This document shows positions 51,801 to 61,320 of a DNA stretch of 64,000 nt, piece after piece. The translations under genes and the position numbers were made by a program. The stretch's first letter is position 1. The number at the start of each line of letters is the position of its first letter. Where the stretch lies: contig NZ_CP071860.1 of assembly GCF_023716665.1 (NCBI RefSeq), forward strand, positions 992,001 through 1,056,000. Reading direction: 5' to 3'. Below the pieces are notes generated by a model that saw only the letters and a program-made list of their open reading frames with translations, was not told where the DNA came from and ran no database searches. Source of the stretch: Vibrio sp. SCSIO 43135. Its GTDB lineage: Bacteria; Pseudomonadota; Gammaproteobacteria; Enterobacterales; Vibrionaceae.

Positions 51801-52262
51801 TTACGGGTAAAGAATGGCAATCTGAAGCCGAGCACTTTGCTCATTCAGGTTCACCACGCTATTTCGATAAGTAGGAGCACCAAGAAGCGTCACTTTCTGA
51901 TCATTGGAAAATCCAAGCCCTTCCGATGGGTAAACGCCAGTCCAGTTTTTGCTAACCTTGCCTGTGCCATCTTCGTCGTGTAGCACTTTTATCGCTAGGT
52001 TCGATTGCTGAACATTAAATTCAAAGTGTTGCGTGTCTCCATTAACCGGCATTACTTTAGATTGCAGCGCTTTATCATGCTGCTTGGGAAAGCCTTCTTC
52101 GGCGAAAACAAACACGATCACATCTCCTCCCCGTGCCACATCAATCCCAGTCACTTCAACTTCGACGGTCAGGCTGTCCGTTGCTGCAGCGACAGCGTCT
52201 TCAGATGCAGCGGCCTGAGTAACAAATGCCGATAAAACCATAAACCATTTATGCAGCTTCAT
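51801..52262 (-). CDS. DUF2141 secreted protein
   Basis: Start at 52262, overlapping the SDR stop by one base (TAATG). Signal peptide (KLHKWFMVLSAFVTQAAA), then LTVEVEVTGIDVARGGDVIVFVFAEEGFPKQ, LAIKVLHDEDGTGKVSKNWTGVYPSEGLGFSND and APTYRNSVVNL, the DUF2141 pattern: a small beta-sandwich of the periplasm. Function unknown. In other bacteria it travels with lipid or carotenoid-like genes; here with SDR and DedA proteins. Confidence 0.85.
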   Translation of the reverse strand: MKLHKWFMVLSAFVTQAAASEDAVAAATDSLTVEVEVTGIDVARGGDVIVFVFAEEGFPKQHDKALQSKVMPVNGDTQHFEFNVQQSNLAIKVLHDEDGTGKVSKNWTGVYPSEGLGFSNDQKVTLLGAPTYRNSVVNLNEQSARLQIAILYP

Positions 52263-52990
52263 TACGCATTCCTCATGATTCGGTATGCCATTGCAGGGAA
52301 AAAACGCAGAAGCCATCGAAGCAGCTTAACTTTGCCTATGTCGTTTGCTTTTTGCTCTGCTTTTATTCCGTGTATGATTTTTTGTGCAGCGCGCTCAGCT
52401 GACATCTTGCTTTTACCTCTGCCATACGTCATGGGCGTGTCGACCACAGGAAGAAAGGCTTGTAGCACCTTGATATTGAGCTCGGCTAATTGATAACTGA
52501 GTGAGGTAGAGAAAGTACTCAATGCACTCTTGGTGGCACAGTAAACCGCAGAGCCTTTTTTAGGCGTTAACGCTAGCCCTGAGTTCACATTGAGTACGGT
52601 AGCTGAATCAGACTTTCTTAGCAGAGGCAGCAGTAGATAAGTTAAACAGCACACCGACGTGAAATTAGTCGTAATTTCCCGAACAATGGTTTGGTAGTGG
52701 AAGTCGTCACTGTCGAACGTCGGCGTGTATTGAACCGCAGCGTTATTAATGAGCACATCGATGTGGGAATGTTGGTTTTCGATGGTTTGGGCAAGCTTTT
52801 CTACCGATTCAATCACCGCTAAATCTACCCAACAAGTTTCGACGCCATAATTGAGCTCAAGCTGTCGAAGCTTTTCGAGATCGCGCCCAGCGATAACAAC
52901 TCGATTACCAGTACAAAGCTGCTCTACCAAGTGCAAACCTATCCCAGACGTCCCACCGGTGATGAGTATTGTCTTATTTGTTAACTCCAT
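52262..52990 (-). CDS. Short-chain dehydrogenase/reductase
   Basis: Rossmann motif TGGTSGIGLHL, NNAA (LINNAAVQY), catalytic Ser region (LNVNSGLAL) and YCATKSA (Tyr-x-x-x-Lys) are all intact. It has the DltE-like cofactor region with the acidic or basic choice (IAGRDLEKL) favouring NADP. First gene of the operon with DUF2141, DedA and outer membrane genes; it is translationally coupled to DUF2141. Divergent from the Crp/Fnr regulator. Substrate unknown. Confidence 0.9.
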   Translation of the reverse strand: MELTNKTILITGGTSGIGLHLVEQLCTGNRVVIAGRDLEKLRQLELNYGVETCWVDLAVIESVEKLAQTIENQHSHIDVLINNAAVQYTPTFDSDDFHYQTIVREITTNFTSVCCLTYLLLPLLRKSDSATVLNVNSGLALTPKKGSAVYCATKSALSTFSTSLSYQLAELNIKVLQAFLPVVDTPMTYGRGKSKMSAERAAQKIIHGIKAEQKANDIGKVKLLRWLLRFFPAMAYRIMRNA

Positions 52991-53021
52991 TCTTCACCAT
53001 TCCTTTTGCTTGTATTAGGCT

Positions 53022-53036
53022 GATTGGTAATCAATC
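53022..53036. promoter_or_regulatory. Palindrome GATTG-N5-CAATC in divergent promoter
   Basis: Perfect 5 bp arms around GTAAT, midway between the SDR and Crp/Fnr genes. A second palindrome TTAACC-TG-GGTTAA (53061-53074) abuts the regulator start. Either may be the binding site of the regulator. Confidence 0.4.
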
Positions 53037-53079
53037 TAAGCAACAGAGCTGGTGTTGGCGTTAACCTGGGTTAAAAGTG

Positions 53080-53607
53080 ATGGAATTTTCTGAATACGTA
53101 AAGAAATACGGAAAGCGAGTATGCACAAAGCAAGGTGAGTATATTTTCCATCAAGGAGAAAGTAGCCCCCACCTATACTCGATTCAACGCGGGATTCTAA
53201 AAGCGGTGTATGTCACCGAAGACGGCAAAGAGCTTATAAAATCGTTTTTGCAGGAAGGAGACGTGATCGGCAGCATGACTGCAGCCTATGCACAGAAAAA
53301 AACGACTTTTGGCTTAGTTGCACTCAGTGACACAGAGTTACTTCAGATTGATTTTCAGGATTTGTATCAAACCACACAACAAGATGAACAGCTCGCTCAG
53401 CAAATGATCCAGCTGTTGCTCAGTTTTGCAATGAAAAAAGAACAGCGTGAACGCGACCTATTATGCTTATCCGCCGAGCAACGATTTACGCAGCTAGTCG
53501 ATACCGCTCCGGAATTATTAGAACGTGTTACTCAGAACGACATTGCACGCTATCTGGGCATCACTCCTGTTGGATTAAGCCGAATAAAACACAGAGTAAT
53601 GCCTTAG
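53080..53607 (+). CDS. Crp/Fnr-family transcriptional regulator
   Basis: Cyclic-nucleotide-type domain (GEYIFHQGESSPHLYSIQRGILKAVYVTEDGKELIKSFLQEGDVIGS) and C-terminal helix-turn-helix (VTQNDIARYLGITPVGLSRIKHRV). It lacks an N-terminal FNR cysteine cluster and the full set of cAMP contacts, so the signal is unknown. 175 aa, slightly short because the wing after the helix-turn-helix is truncated. Divergent from the SDR operon and probably its regulator. ATG 53080 or the overlapping GTG 53077. Confidence 0.87.
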   Translation: MEFSEYVKKYGKRVCTKQGEYIFHQGESSPHLYSIQRGILKAVYVTEDGKELIKSFLQEGDVIGSMTAAYAQKKTTFGLVALSDTELLQIDFQDLYQTTQQDEQLAQQMIQLLLSFAMKKEQRERDLLCLSAEQRFTQLVDTAPELLERVTQNDIARYLGITPVGLSRIKHRVMP

Positions 53608-53629
53608 CCTACTCGGTCAATTCATTGGG

Positions 53630-55018
53630 CTAAGTGCGGCTGAATAACCCCTTTAGATCACTCCAGTAGTCTTCAATCGGTGACTGTTGGTCAAGCTGTG
53701 ATTCCGATTGTTTCACCCAGCTATCGAGCAATTTCTTGGCGTACATCATTCCCAACACATTCGCTATTGCAATCCCGCCCCAGATAAACTCAATGTCCAG
53801 TTGCGCTCCAATAAAAACTAATGGAATAGTCAGCATTAGTGATTTCACTAAGGTCAGTTTGAGAGATGAACTGGCTTGTTGCACGCCATTCAGAAATGCA
53901 CTCGTGAGTAAAACTAGCCCATAAGCAGGAAAGGTGATCCCCACTACGTAAAAGTAGAGCGCGCCGTGCTCAACGACCTGTGGTTCATGTGTAAACAACC
54001 CCATGATTTCTCGGCTGAAAAGCGCAATCAATCCAAACGTCGCTAGCCCCCAATACACCGTCATTCTCCCTGAATACGCTACGATAGCATCTAAGCGATG
54101 CGTCGCTCTCGCACCAAAATTTTGCGCGACTAAAGGAGTGACAATCACACTAAGCGATAGAATACCGGTCAATAATAACGACTCTAATCGCGTTGCAATT
54201 CCGAATGCAGCGATTGCCGACTCCCCATGACTTGAAACCATGCGAGTAACAAATGCGATGGCTATTGGCCCGAGTATTTGCGCGGCGATCGCAGGCGTAG
54301 AGATTCGTAAGATTTCTTCGACTTGCGCTTTAACGTCATGGACAGCTTGAAACGACAATATGTCTTGTTCGAACAGTAGCACCAACATCAACACGGCGAT
54401 CACAGCCCATGAAATCAACGTCGCAATCGCAGCACCTTGGAGTCCGAGCTCGGGGAAAATTCCGAAGCCAAAGATCAAGAAATAGTCGAACACTACATTA
54501 GTGACACCACCAATCGCCATGATGATGGTTGTTTTCACCATTACGCCTTTTGCCATCAAGGCAGCGTTGGCGATTAACCCAATCACCAATAGTGCCATAC
54601 CTAAGTACAAAGGCCCCATATACTCGCCAACTAACGCGGCCGTCTGAGCATCTGCCCCTAGCAAGCTAAATGTCACATCTATGGTGCTATACCCTAACCC
54701 GCCAAGCAGCAGCGTAAAGAGAGCAAACAGGACGATAGAAATGGTGCCGAGCGATTGCGCTTTGCGTTTGTTATTTTCTCCAAGTGCTTTACCAACTGTG
54801 GCAGAAACACCGGCGGCGATACCCATAAAAAGGCCTACCACAAGAATATACACTGGGTAGGCAAAGCTTATTGCGGCTAGTGGTTGAGTGCCCAGCTTGC
54901 CGACAAAATAGCTGTCGACAAGTTGAAACAAGAAAGTCATTAGCATGCCAAACGCTGCTGGCGCTGCCATTGAAAGCAGCGCGGACTTTACAGGCTTGGT
55001 TAGGAGTGGCTGTTCCAT
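53630..55018 (-). CDS. MATE-family efflux transporter
   Basis: 462 aa with twelve membrane helices; typical stretches are PAAFGMLMTFLFQLVDSYFVGKLGTQPLAAISFAYPVYIL, GIAAGVSATVGKALGENN, and in the second half AIAAFGIATRLESLLLTGILSLSVIVTPLVAQNFGA. These pumps export drugs or metabolites with Na or H entry. It starts 18 bases after the FMN reductase gene, with AAAGGT before the ATG, so both are probably co-transcribed and may act against the same toxic compound. Confidence 0.92.
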   Translation of the reverse strand: MEQPLLTKPVKSALLSMAAPAAFGMLMTFLFQLVDSYFVGKLGTQPLAAISFAYPVYILVVGLFMGIAAGVSATVGKALGENNKRKAQSLGTISIVLFALFTLLLGGLGYSTIDVTFSLLGADAQTAALVGEYMGPLYLGMALLVIGLIANAALMAKGVMVKTTIIMAIGGVTNVVFDYFLIFGFGIFPELGLQGAAIATLISWAVIAVLMLVLLFEQDILSFQAVHDVKAQVEEILRISTPAIAAQILGPIAIAFVTRMVSSHGESAIAAFGIATRLESLLLTGILSLSVIVTPLVAQNFGARATHRLDAIVAYSGRMTVYWGLATFGLIALFSREIMGLFTHEPQVVEHGALYFYVVGITFPAYGLVLLTSAFLNGVQQASSSLKLTLVKSLMLTIPLVFIGAQLDIEFIWGGIAIANVLGMMYAKKLLDSWVKQSESQLDQQSPIEDYWSDLKGLFSRT

Positions 55019-55036
55019 AGCGCTACCTTTTGGTGA

Positions 55037-55558
55037 TTATAGTGTTTCGATCGCGTCCAACAGCTGCTGGTTGAACTCTCCGCTGGTGACCGTGCCCGAT
55101 TCAAAGTCGAAGTTGTCGTAGAAGCTGGCAAGTGAAATAGCAGCTTTTACATCAGCCGCAAAATACGGTGCAGATCCTTTCGCGGCTGCTAATACGGTAC
55201 TAGCACCGCCTGGACCCGGCGACGTTGCGAGCATCAGAACAGGTTTACTTTGGAACACTTGCATGTTGATACGCGACGTCCAATCAAACAAATTCTTGTA
55301 CGCAGCGGTATAAGAACCGTTGTGCTCTGCAAAAGAGATAACAAGCACATCCGCTTCACCAATAGCTTTGAAGAAGCGCTGCGCTTGTTCAGGAGAGCCT
55401 AATTCTTTTTCACGATCTTCACTAAAAATCGGCATTTCGAAATCGTTAATGTCGATCAGGTTGATATCGGCGTCTTTAATCTGTTTCGCTGCGTAGTGTG
55501 CCAGTTGCTGGTTGATTGAGTTTTTACTGCTGCTTGCGCCAAATGCTAATACTTTCAT
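55037..55558 (-). CDS. NADPH-dependent FMN reductase family protein
   Basis: Flavodoxin-like fold: MKVLAFGASSSKNSINQQLAHYAA for phosphate binding, DVLVISFAEHNGSYTAAYKNLFDWTSRI for the flavin, and LMLATSPGPGGASTVL. The 173 aa length fits the family of azoreductase/quinone reductases. AAGGAAGAG before the ATG. Co-transcribed with the MATE pump. The 275 bases between it and the DsbA-like gene downstream-upstream hold no gene. Confidence 0.9.
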   Translation of the reverse strand: MKVLAFGASSSKNSINQQLAHYAAKQIKDADINLIDINDFEMPIFSEDREKELGSPEQAQRFFKAIGEADVLVISFAEHNGSYTAAYKNLFDWTSRINMQVFQSKPVLMLATSPGPGGASTVLAAAKGSAPYFAADVKAAISLASFYDNFDFESGTVTSGEFNQQLLDAIETL

Positions 55559-55833
55559 TGTCTCTTCCTTAAAAATCGGTGGATGAAATTAATATAATTC
55601 AAATCCAACCAGCGATTAATAGACCAATAGTTAAAGGTTTATTTCCATATGACTAGTAATTAAATTAGCTTCTACTCTCGTAGATTTAAGACGTTTGAAA
55701 TGAGTGCGATATCGGCGAGTTATTGTTCTGTAGATGATGCTGAGCTGTACTCAAGCCGAAAGCATGAATCGGCTTAAGTACATAGGAGTATTGGTTTGTG
55801 GAGGGTGAACAGGCTTGCTGCACCCTATTTGAA

Positions 55834-56460
55834 TCAGATAAGCGCTAACAACGCTTTCACTTCATCGATGGTGGAGTCGGCATTTTGGTAGTCGATTCGA
55901 AGCTCAGTAATACGACCTTCTCGCTCGACAAATAGCGACGGGAAGCTATTACCACCAATCGAACGCGCGAGCGCAAGTTCGTTCTGTAGCTCGGTTTCAA
56001 TCTCGCTCGATTCAAGGTCTGCCTTAAACTGCGCTTGATCTAAACCGGCCTCTTTAGCAACCTCAATCAATACCGAATTATCACTGGGGTTACGCGCTTG
56101 AAGGTAATAGGCATGTTGAATGGCAGTGAGCATGGTTTGCTCTTTACCTTGCTTACGGGCAGCCAATGTTGCCCGACACGATGGGTACGTTGAACGACGA
56201 GGTGTATTCTTTTCCCAAAAATCGTAATTAAATTGAGTGCCTAAATAGTCTTCAATACGTTTCCAGTATGACGCTATCTGAGTTTGCATCTCTAGCGGCA
56301 TAGGCACATCTGAGTCGGGTGCGAGTCCACCAACAACGTAGACAACGTCTAGGTCCTTTGAGATTGCTTGTTCAATTTTGCTCCAAGTTGGTTTGTAGCC
56401 CCAGCACCAAGAGCACATTGGGTCGTATACGTAGTAGAGTTTGTTGGCTGTCATATCCAT
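55834..56460 (-). CDS. DsbA-family oxidoreductase, cytoplasmic type
   Basis: YYVYDPMCSWCWGYKPTW carries the CxxC-type active site C-S-W-C of the DsbA/FrnE thioredoxin-like family; RRSTYPSCRATLAARKQG and GGNSFPSLFV (cis-Pro) follow. There is no signal peptide, so it acts in the cytoplasm. It lies 51 bases downstream of thiE on the same strand and might be read from the thiamine operon. Start at 56460 or ATG 56454. Confidence 0.85.
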   Translation of the reverse strand: MDMTANKLYYVYDPMCSWCWGYKPTWSKIEQAISKDLDVVYVVGGLAPDSDVPMPLEMQTQIASYWKRIEDYLGTQFNYDFWEKNTPRRSTYPSCRATLAARKQGKEQTMLTAIQHAYYLQARNPSDNSVLIEVAKEAGLDQAQFKADLESSEIETELQNELALARSIGGNSFPSLFVEREGRITELRIDYQNADSTIDEVKALLALI

Positions 56461-56511
56461 AGTCACTGAGCTGTAGTCCGTTTTATTACTCTACTACAAC
56501 TCTGTAACCCT

Positions 56512-57138
56512 CTAACTTACAGACTTCTCAATTTGAGCGATTAGCTGTTTGGAAGCGGATTCAGGATCATCGGCATGACAGATTGCAGAAACCAGAGCGA
56601 TACCCTCAACTTGAGTCGCTACTATGTCATCTAGGTTTGAGCTGTTAATACCACCGATTGCTACGATTGGCAGCTGGCTTTGAGCAACCGCTGCTCTTAA
56701 TCCTTCGATGCCCCACTCTTTCTTGATGTTGGTTTTGGTTAGTGTCGCAAAGATTGCGCTCAACCCAAGGTAGTCCACATTAAGCTTTAACGCCTCGCTA
56801 AGTTGCCGCTCGTTTTCTACCGATAAGCCCAAGATTTTATCTGGACCAATTAGAGATCTTGCCATTTCCGCTGGCATATCCGACTGCCCTAAGTGAACAC
56901 CATCGGCATCAACAGCTAATGCTACATCGACTCTATCATTGATGATAAGAGGTACACCTGAGCCTTTCAATACGGCTTTCACCGCTAACGCACGTTCTAT
57001 AAAAGCACGAACATCACCATGTTTCTCTCGTACCTGAACCATGGTCACGCCACCAGCAACGGCCTGTTTTACGACATTAACCAGTGTTGATAGATCTTGT
57101 TGATCATCTGTGACTAGATACAAACGGTAAGGGTTCAT
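56512..57138 (-). CDS. thiE: Thiamine-phosphate synthase
   Basis: Start at 57138 after AGGA. RLYLVTDD, GVTMVQVREK, LIINDRVDVALAVDADGVHLGQSDMP and PIVAIGGINSSN are the ThiE signatures. It joins hydroxymethylpyrimidine diphosphate and thiazole phosphate to thiamine phosphate. It is the last gene of the riboswitch-controlled salvage operon, 63 bases after thiM. Confidence 0.96.
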   Translation of the reverse strand: MNPYRLYLVTDDQQDLSTLVNVVKQAVAGGVTMVQVREKHGDVRAFIERALAVKAVLKGSGVPLIINDRVDVALAVDADGVHLGQSDMPAEMARSLIGPDKILGLSVENERQLSEALKLNVDYLGLSAIFATLTKTNIKKEWGIEGLRAAVAQSQLPIVAIGGINSSNLDDIVATQVEGIALVSAICHADDPESASKQLIAQIEKSVS

Positions 57139-57201
57139 AGGACTTCCTATTTTATGCAGAGCCTGCATACTGGAGACTCTGCATAGGTTTTACAAAATGG
57201 A

Positions 57202-57987
57202 CTACGATAGCTTCAAACGCGCTGCGAGTGTGTCCGCATCAAGTTGGTACAGAGCATCCAGCAAGTTAACTTGCAAGCTGCCCGGCCCTTTTGATTGCTG
57301 AGCGGCAATTTCACCAGCTACCCCTAAAACAGCGGCAGCAGCTAAACCTGTCGTATCCCCTACTGCCGCAAATGCGCCAGTTAGAGCCGTCAGTGTACAG
57401 CCCATTCCCGTCACGTAAGGCATCATTTCGTGACCATTATTTAGCGTGTACACGTCATGTTCAGTCACTACGTAATCGGTCGCACCTGAAATTACGACGC
57501 TACACTTGTAGTGTTCGACAAGATAACGCGCGGCACCCAGTGCGGCTTCGCTGCTATCCAGTGCGTCTACGCCCTTAGATTGCCCTTGTTCACCGGCTAA
57601 ACTAATGATTTCAGACGCATTACCGCGAATGATCAGTTTTTCCGCCAAAGACGCAATTTTTCTCGACGTCTCAGTTCGCAGTGAACTTGCACCGCAACCA
57701 ACAGGGTCTAGAACCACCACTTTGCCGTTTGAATTCGCCTGCTCGACAGCAAACGCCATTCTAGGTGTCCAAACGCTATCAAGCGTGCCAATGTTAATCA
57801 CCAACGCGCCAGAGAAAGACATCATCTCCGCCATTTCTTGCTGAGAGTGCGCCATGATTGGCGACGCGCCAATCGCTAACAGAGCATTTGCAGTGTTATT
57901 CATCACCACGTAATTGGTGATATTCACAACCAATGGTTTTTGATCACGTACTGCATTAAGCGCGTTATTAATTGTTTCAATGTTCAT
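57202..57987 (-). CDS. thiM: Hydroxyethylthiazole kinase
   Basis: 261 aa: VVNITNYVVMNNTANALLAIGASPIMAHS, LDPVGCGASSLRTETS and MTGMGCTLTALTGAF match ThiM (ribokinase-like fold). It phosphorylates the thiazole alcohol for ThiE. GGAGG precedes the ATG; 12 bases after tenA. Confidence 0.96.
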   Translation of the reverse strand: MNIETINNALNAVRDQKPLVVNITNYVVMNNTANALLAIGASPIMAHSQQEMAEMMSFSGALVINIGTLDSVWTPRMAFAVEQANSNGKVVVLDPVGCGASSLRTETSRKIASLAEKLIIRGNASEIISLAGEQGQSKGVDALDSSEAALGAARYLVEHYKCSVVISGATDYVVTEHDVYTLNNGHEMMPYVTGMGCTLTALTGAFAAVGDTTGLAAAAVLGVAGEIAAQQSKGPGSLQVNLLDALYQLDADTLAARLKLS

Positions 57988-57999
57988 GTACGCCTCCGG

Positions 58000-58674
58000 T
58001 TACTTAGCCGCTTGCAGGGCGTCTAAGCCTTGCTGCCAAAAAGCAATTTCCATACGAGTCGCCGTTTTGAACACTTGAATCAAGTGTTGGCCACGCTGGC
58101 TATTGACATCAATCTCGGCCAATAATTGGTCTATACGTTCAATACTGTGACCAACGCCGTTTTGGAACTCTTCACCGCTGTATAGATCAATCCAGCTCGC
58201 ATATGGGTTCCCGTCACGAACGGTGTTCTCATCACTGCCAAGGTTACGGCCAATTTCTGCATAACCGATTGAACAAGGTGCTAACGCTGCGTATAGGTCA
58301 ACCAAATCGCCTGTCATGCCTGCATCCAGCACGTAACGTGTATATGCGACAGTACCAAAATCCTCTGGCTCCGCTTCCATATCGCGCTCGGTTAAACCCC
58401 ATTCCTCGCAGTACGTCACGTGGTGTTTGATCTCGGAGTCTAGCAATGCATGAACACTTGGTAGTGCAAAGCGCATTTCTTCCAGAGTGCGCGCCTTGTA
58501 GATCGCTAGTGCATAAGCACGTGCATACTGCTTAAGGAACAAGAAATCTTGTTTCAAGTAATGCAAGTAACAAGGCTGAGCAAGTTCGCCCTTCGCCAAT
58601 TGGGTAACAAAATCATGCTTGGTATACGCTTCCCAATCTTCACGGCAAGCGTTGATTAAATCTTGATGGTTCAT
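58000..58674 (-). CDS. tenA: Thiaminase II / aminopyrimidine aminohydrolase TenA
   Basis: 224 aa all-helical protein: YLHYLKQDFLFLKQYARAYA with Asp43, ALAPCSIGYAEIG with catalytic Cys134, and MEIAFWQQGLDA with the C-terminal Glu. TenA salvages pyrimidine from degraded thiamine by releasing HMP. It lies between the transporter genes and thiM, as expected for salvage. Confidence 0.95.
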   Translation of the reverse strand: MNHQDLINACREDWEAYTKHDFVTQLAKGELAQPCYLHYLKQDFLFLKQYARAYALAIYKARTLEEMRFALPSVHALLDSEIKHHVTYCEEWGLTERDMEAEPEDFGTVAYTRYVLDAGMTGDLVDLYAALAPCSIGYAEIGRNLGSDENTVRDGNPYASWIDLYSGEEFQNGVGHSIERIDQLLAEIDVNSQRGQHLIQVFKTATRMEIAFWQQGLDALQAAK

Positions 58675-58695
58675 TGTGATAACTCTAAGTCGTTA

Positions 58696-59646
58696 TTATT
58701 GAAAACTGCGTACGTAATCTTTTGCTTCAGGTAGCGATTCGATGATGTCTTGCGCGTACATGAACTGCGCGTAATCGTCGTAGCGCTTAAGGTCAACAGC
58801 AGAAGGACGCAGCGCAAATCGAGTTAGCGTATCGTTCCATGCACGCTCATTCAGTTCGTTGTTTAATGTATCCGGTGCATAGGCAACAAACTCTTTCCAC
58901 GATTCTTGTGGGTGGTTGACAATATAAGTTGTCGCCTGCTCTAGCGCCTTGTTAAACGCTACAATAGCTTGCTCGTCGTATTTGTTAGCGTTAGCAACAA
59001 AAATAAGCTCGTCGTAGGCAGGAACACCATTCTCTTCTGGGAAGAACGCTTTCGCTTTATAACCTTCCAGTTCAAGTTGGTTGGTTTCGAAGTTACGCAG
59101 TCCGCCCCAAATTGCGTCCACTTTACCAGATGCAAGTGAAGACGATAGCGCCCAGCCAACATTGATGATTTGTACGTCTTCGTAGTTCACGCCGCCTTTA
59201 TCTAACATAGTACCGATGGTCGCTTCTTCGTTACCTGCAATAGCGATACCGATTTTCTTACCTTTAAGGTCACTCAGGCTTTGAATCTTTTTATTGTCTA
59301 GCACCATTAAAGTGTTCAATGGCGTCGCGATAAGGGTTGCTGAGCGAACAAGCGGCAGACCGGCAGCAACGTCAATGGTTAAGCTCGGTTGGTAAGACAC
59401 CGCCAAATCGACTTTATTTGCAGCCACTAATTTAGCTGGCGTGCTTGGGTCGGCAGGCTCTTGAATGTCGACTTCGATGCCTTGTTCTTTAAAGTACCCA
59501 CGCTCTTTAGCGATAACAATCGGGCCGTGGTTTGGGTTTACAAACCAATCCAACATAAGTGTCAGCTTCTTCGTTTCAGCTGCTACGCTGGTAGATAGGC
59601 TCAGAGCAGCAAGCGCAACTGCGCTTAAAATTGTTTTGTTTTTCAC
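58696..59646 (-). CDS. thiY: Thiamine-precursor binding protein (ThiY-like, NMT1 family)
   Basis: GTG start with AAGGA before it. Signal peptide (TILSAVALAALSLSTSVAA), then LMLDWFVNPNHGPIVIAKERGYFKEQGIEVDI and PSTPAKLVAANKVDLAVSYQPSL, the NMT1/THI5-like binding fold. It should capture formylaminopyrimidine or another HMP precursor for the ThiX-ThiZ transporter. 316 aa is usual. Confidence 0.88.
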   Translation of the reverse strand: MKNKTILSAVALAALSLSTSVAAETKKLTLMLDWFVNPNHGPIVIAKERGYFKEQGIEVDIQEPADPSTPAKLVAANKVDLAVSYQPSLTIDVAAGLPLVRSATLIATPLNTLMVLDNKKIQSLSDLKGKKIGIAIAGNEEATIGTMLDKGGVNYEDVQIINVGWALSSSLASGKVDAIWGGLRNFETNQLELEGYKAKAFFPEENGVPAYDELIFVANANKYDEQAIVAFNKALEQATTYIVNHPQESWKEFVAYAPDTLNNELNERAWNDTLTRFALRPSAVDLKRYDDYAQFMYAQDIIESLPEAKDYVRSFQ

Positions 59647-59686
59647 TAGATAGTCCTTTTGTTTTCTTTATATGCTTGAGGGAGAT

Positions 59687-60484
59687 TCAAGCTTCCCATG
59701 GAATGAGTTTCTTAAGCCCTTTGTCTGCGATGAAGTACAGCGCAACGGAAAGTGCAGAAAGAATAAATAGAGCGGCGAACATTTCATCGATCATCATGCG
59801 AGCATTGGCTTGAAGCATTAAATACCCAAGGCCTTCACTCGAGCCAACCCACTCACCTGCAACAGCACCAATTGGCGCGATAACAACCGCGACACGTATA
59901 CCAGACGCCAGTGTTGGTAGTGCGGCTGGAAGTTGGACACGCCTTAGCAATTGCCAACGAGTCGCACCCATCGTTTTGGCAAGATCGATATAGCCAACGG
60001 GGGTATTTCTAAGGCCGTCGTAGCAACAAGTTGTGACAGGGAAGAAGATAATCAGCGCAGCCATGACGACTTTCGAGGTGATGCCATAACCAAACCAAAG
60101 CATCAGCACAGGTGCAATCGCAAAGACTGGTATCGCTTGGCTGGCAATCAGCATAGGCAATAGCCAACGTTTTACCGGTTTGAACAGCAGCATCTGCAGA
60201 GCAAATGTCATCCCCATGGTTAAGCCAAGAAATAGCCCTAGAACGATTTCTTGCCCAGTCACCCAGGTATGCTTCAGCAATACGTCGTGGCGCTGTATCA
60301 GGCGTTCAAACACATCCAAAGGCGCAGGCAAAATGAAAGACGGCATATCAAACACCACCACAACCAACTGCCAAATTGCGACAATCACAGAACATGAAAT
60401 CGCTACGCGCAGCGCTGGGTGAGAAACTCGTTCTTTCTTTTCCAATTTGTTTGAAATGGCGGTTACACGGGTCATGCTACTCAT
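59687..60484 (-). CDS. thiX: ABC transporter permease of thiamine precursor uptake
   Basis: Six or so membrane helices and the EAA-type loop (LAKTMGATRWQLLRRVQLPAALPTLASGIRVAVVIAPIGAVAGEW) of the SsuC/ThiX type. ATG 60484 overlaps the ATPase gene by 8 bases. It forms the inner-membrane channel for the ThiY ligand. Confidence 0.88.
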   Translation of the reverse strand: MSSMTRVTAISNKLEKKERVSHPALRVAISCSVIVAIWQLVVVVFDMPSFILPAPLDVFERLIQRHDVLLKHTWVTGQEIVLGLFLGLTMGMTFALQMLLFKPVKRWLLPMLIASQAIPVFAIAPVLMLWFGYGITSKVVMAALIIFFPVTTCCYDGLRNTPVGYIDLAKTMGATRWQLLRRVQLPAALPTLASGIRVAVVIAPIGAVAGEWVGSSEGLGYLMLQANARMMIDEMFAALFILSALSVALYFIADKGLKKLIPWEA

Positions 60485-61316
60485 AATCACGCTCCAAACT
60501 GTCTAGGATGCTTTGCTGAATCTGAGCACATTCGGCATCGAGCTTTCTTGGTGTCGGAGATTTAGGGACATCCAAACATACCGCCCGCGCTGGAGAGCCA
60601 CTCATAATGTATAACTGCCCAGCCAGCCTGATCGCTTCTTGCGGATCGTGAGTGATTAACACAACCGTTTTCTCTTTTAACAGTTCACACGCCAAATTCT
60701 GTAAGCGGTGGCGCGTGACAGCATCAAGCGCAGAAAATGGTTCATCCATTAATACAATCGGTTTGTCTTGCATTAAGGTTCGTGCAAGCGCGGCTCGTTG
60801 ACGCATACCGCCCGATAACTGTTGAGGCAAGCTCTGAGCGTGGTCTCGCAAACCGACTTGCTCTAGCAGTTCTAATGCTTTGGAGGTTAGCTGCCCCTTC
60901 GATAATGAACTCGCTTCACCAAATTGGCTGCTAAGTAGTACGTTATCTAGCACCGACAGCCATGGCATTAACAAATCCTGTTGTGCCATGTAAGCGATAT
61001 ACGAGTGCACTTCTGCTGATAGCGTTTGCTGATTTTGAATTGAAACTGCACCACGCCATTCGACTTTATCGCCGAGCAAACCGGCTAAATACCGCAGTAA
61101 CGAGCTTTTACCACAGCCACTCTTACCCAGTATGCAGGTCCAGTTTTTCGCTGGGATCTGCATAGTCAGTTTTTCAATCGTTGGTTGCGCGTTATCTAGA
61201 TAGCGCAAGTAACCACCACGAATGTCGATGCATTCATCGGGGCTTTCTATCGCCTCATTATGACTCTGCTGACTGGCAGGCTGCTTTGTTGAATCAAGCT
61301 TCGTTGAATCCAACAT
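60477..61316 (-). CDS. thiZ: ABC transporter ATP-binding protein of thiamine precursor uptake
   Basis: Walker A GKSGCGKSSLLRYLAG, signature LSGGMRQRAALARTL, Walker B PIVLMDEPFSALDA and the His loop VVLITHDPQEA are complete. ATG 61316 lies 5 bases after thiD; longer frames run inside thiD. The N-terminal LDSTKLDSTK is a small tandem repeat outside the fold. It powers the ThiX channel. Confidence 0.88.
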   Translation of the reverse strand: MLDSTKLDSTKQPASQQSHNEAIESPDECIDIRGGYLRYLDNAQPTIEKLTMQIPAKNWTCILGKSGCGKSSLLRYLAGLLGDKVEWRGAVSIQNQQTLSAEVHSYIAYMAQQDLLMPWLSVLDNVLLSSQFGEASSLSKGQLTSKALELLEQVGLRDHAQSLPQQLSGGMRQRAALARTLMQDKPIVLMDEPFSALDAVTRHRLQNLACELLKEKTVVLITHDPQEAIRLAGQLYIMSGSPARAVCLDVPKSPTPRKLDAECAQIQQSILDSLERDYE

Positions 61317-61320
61317 AGTA

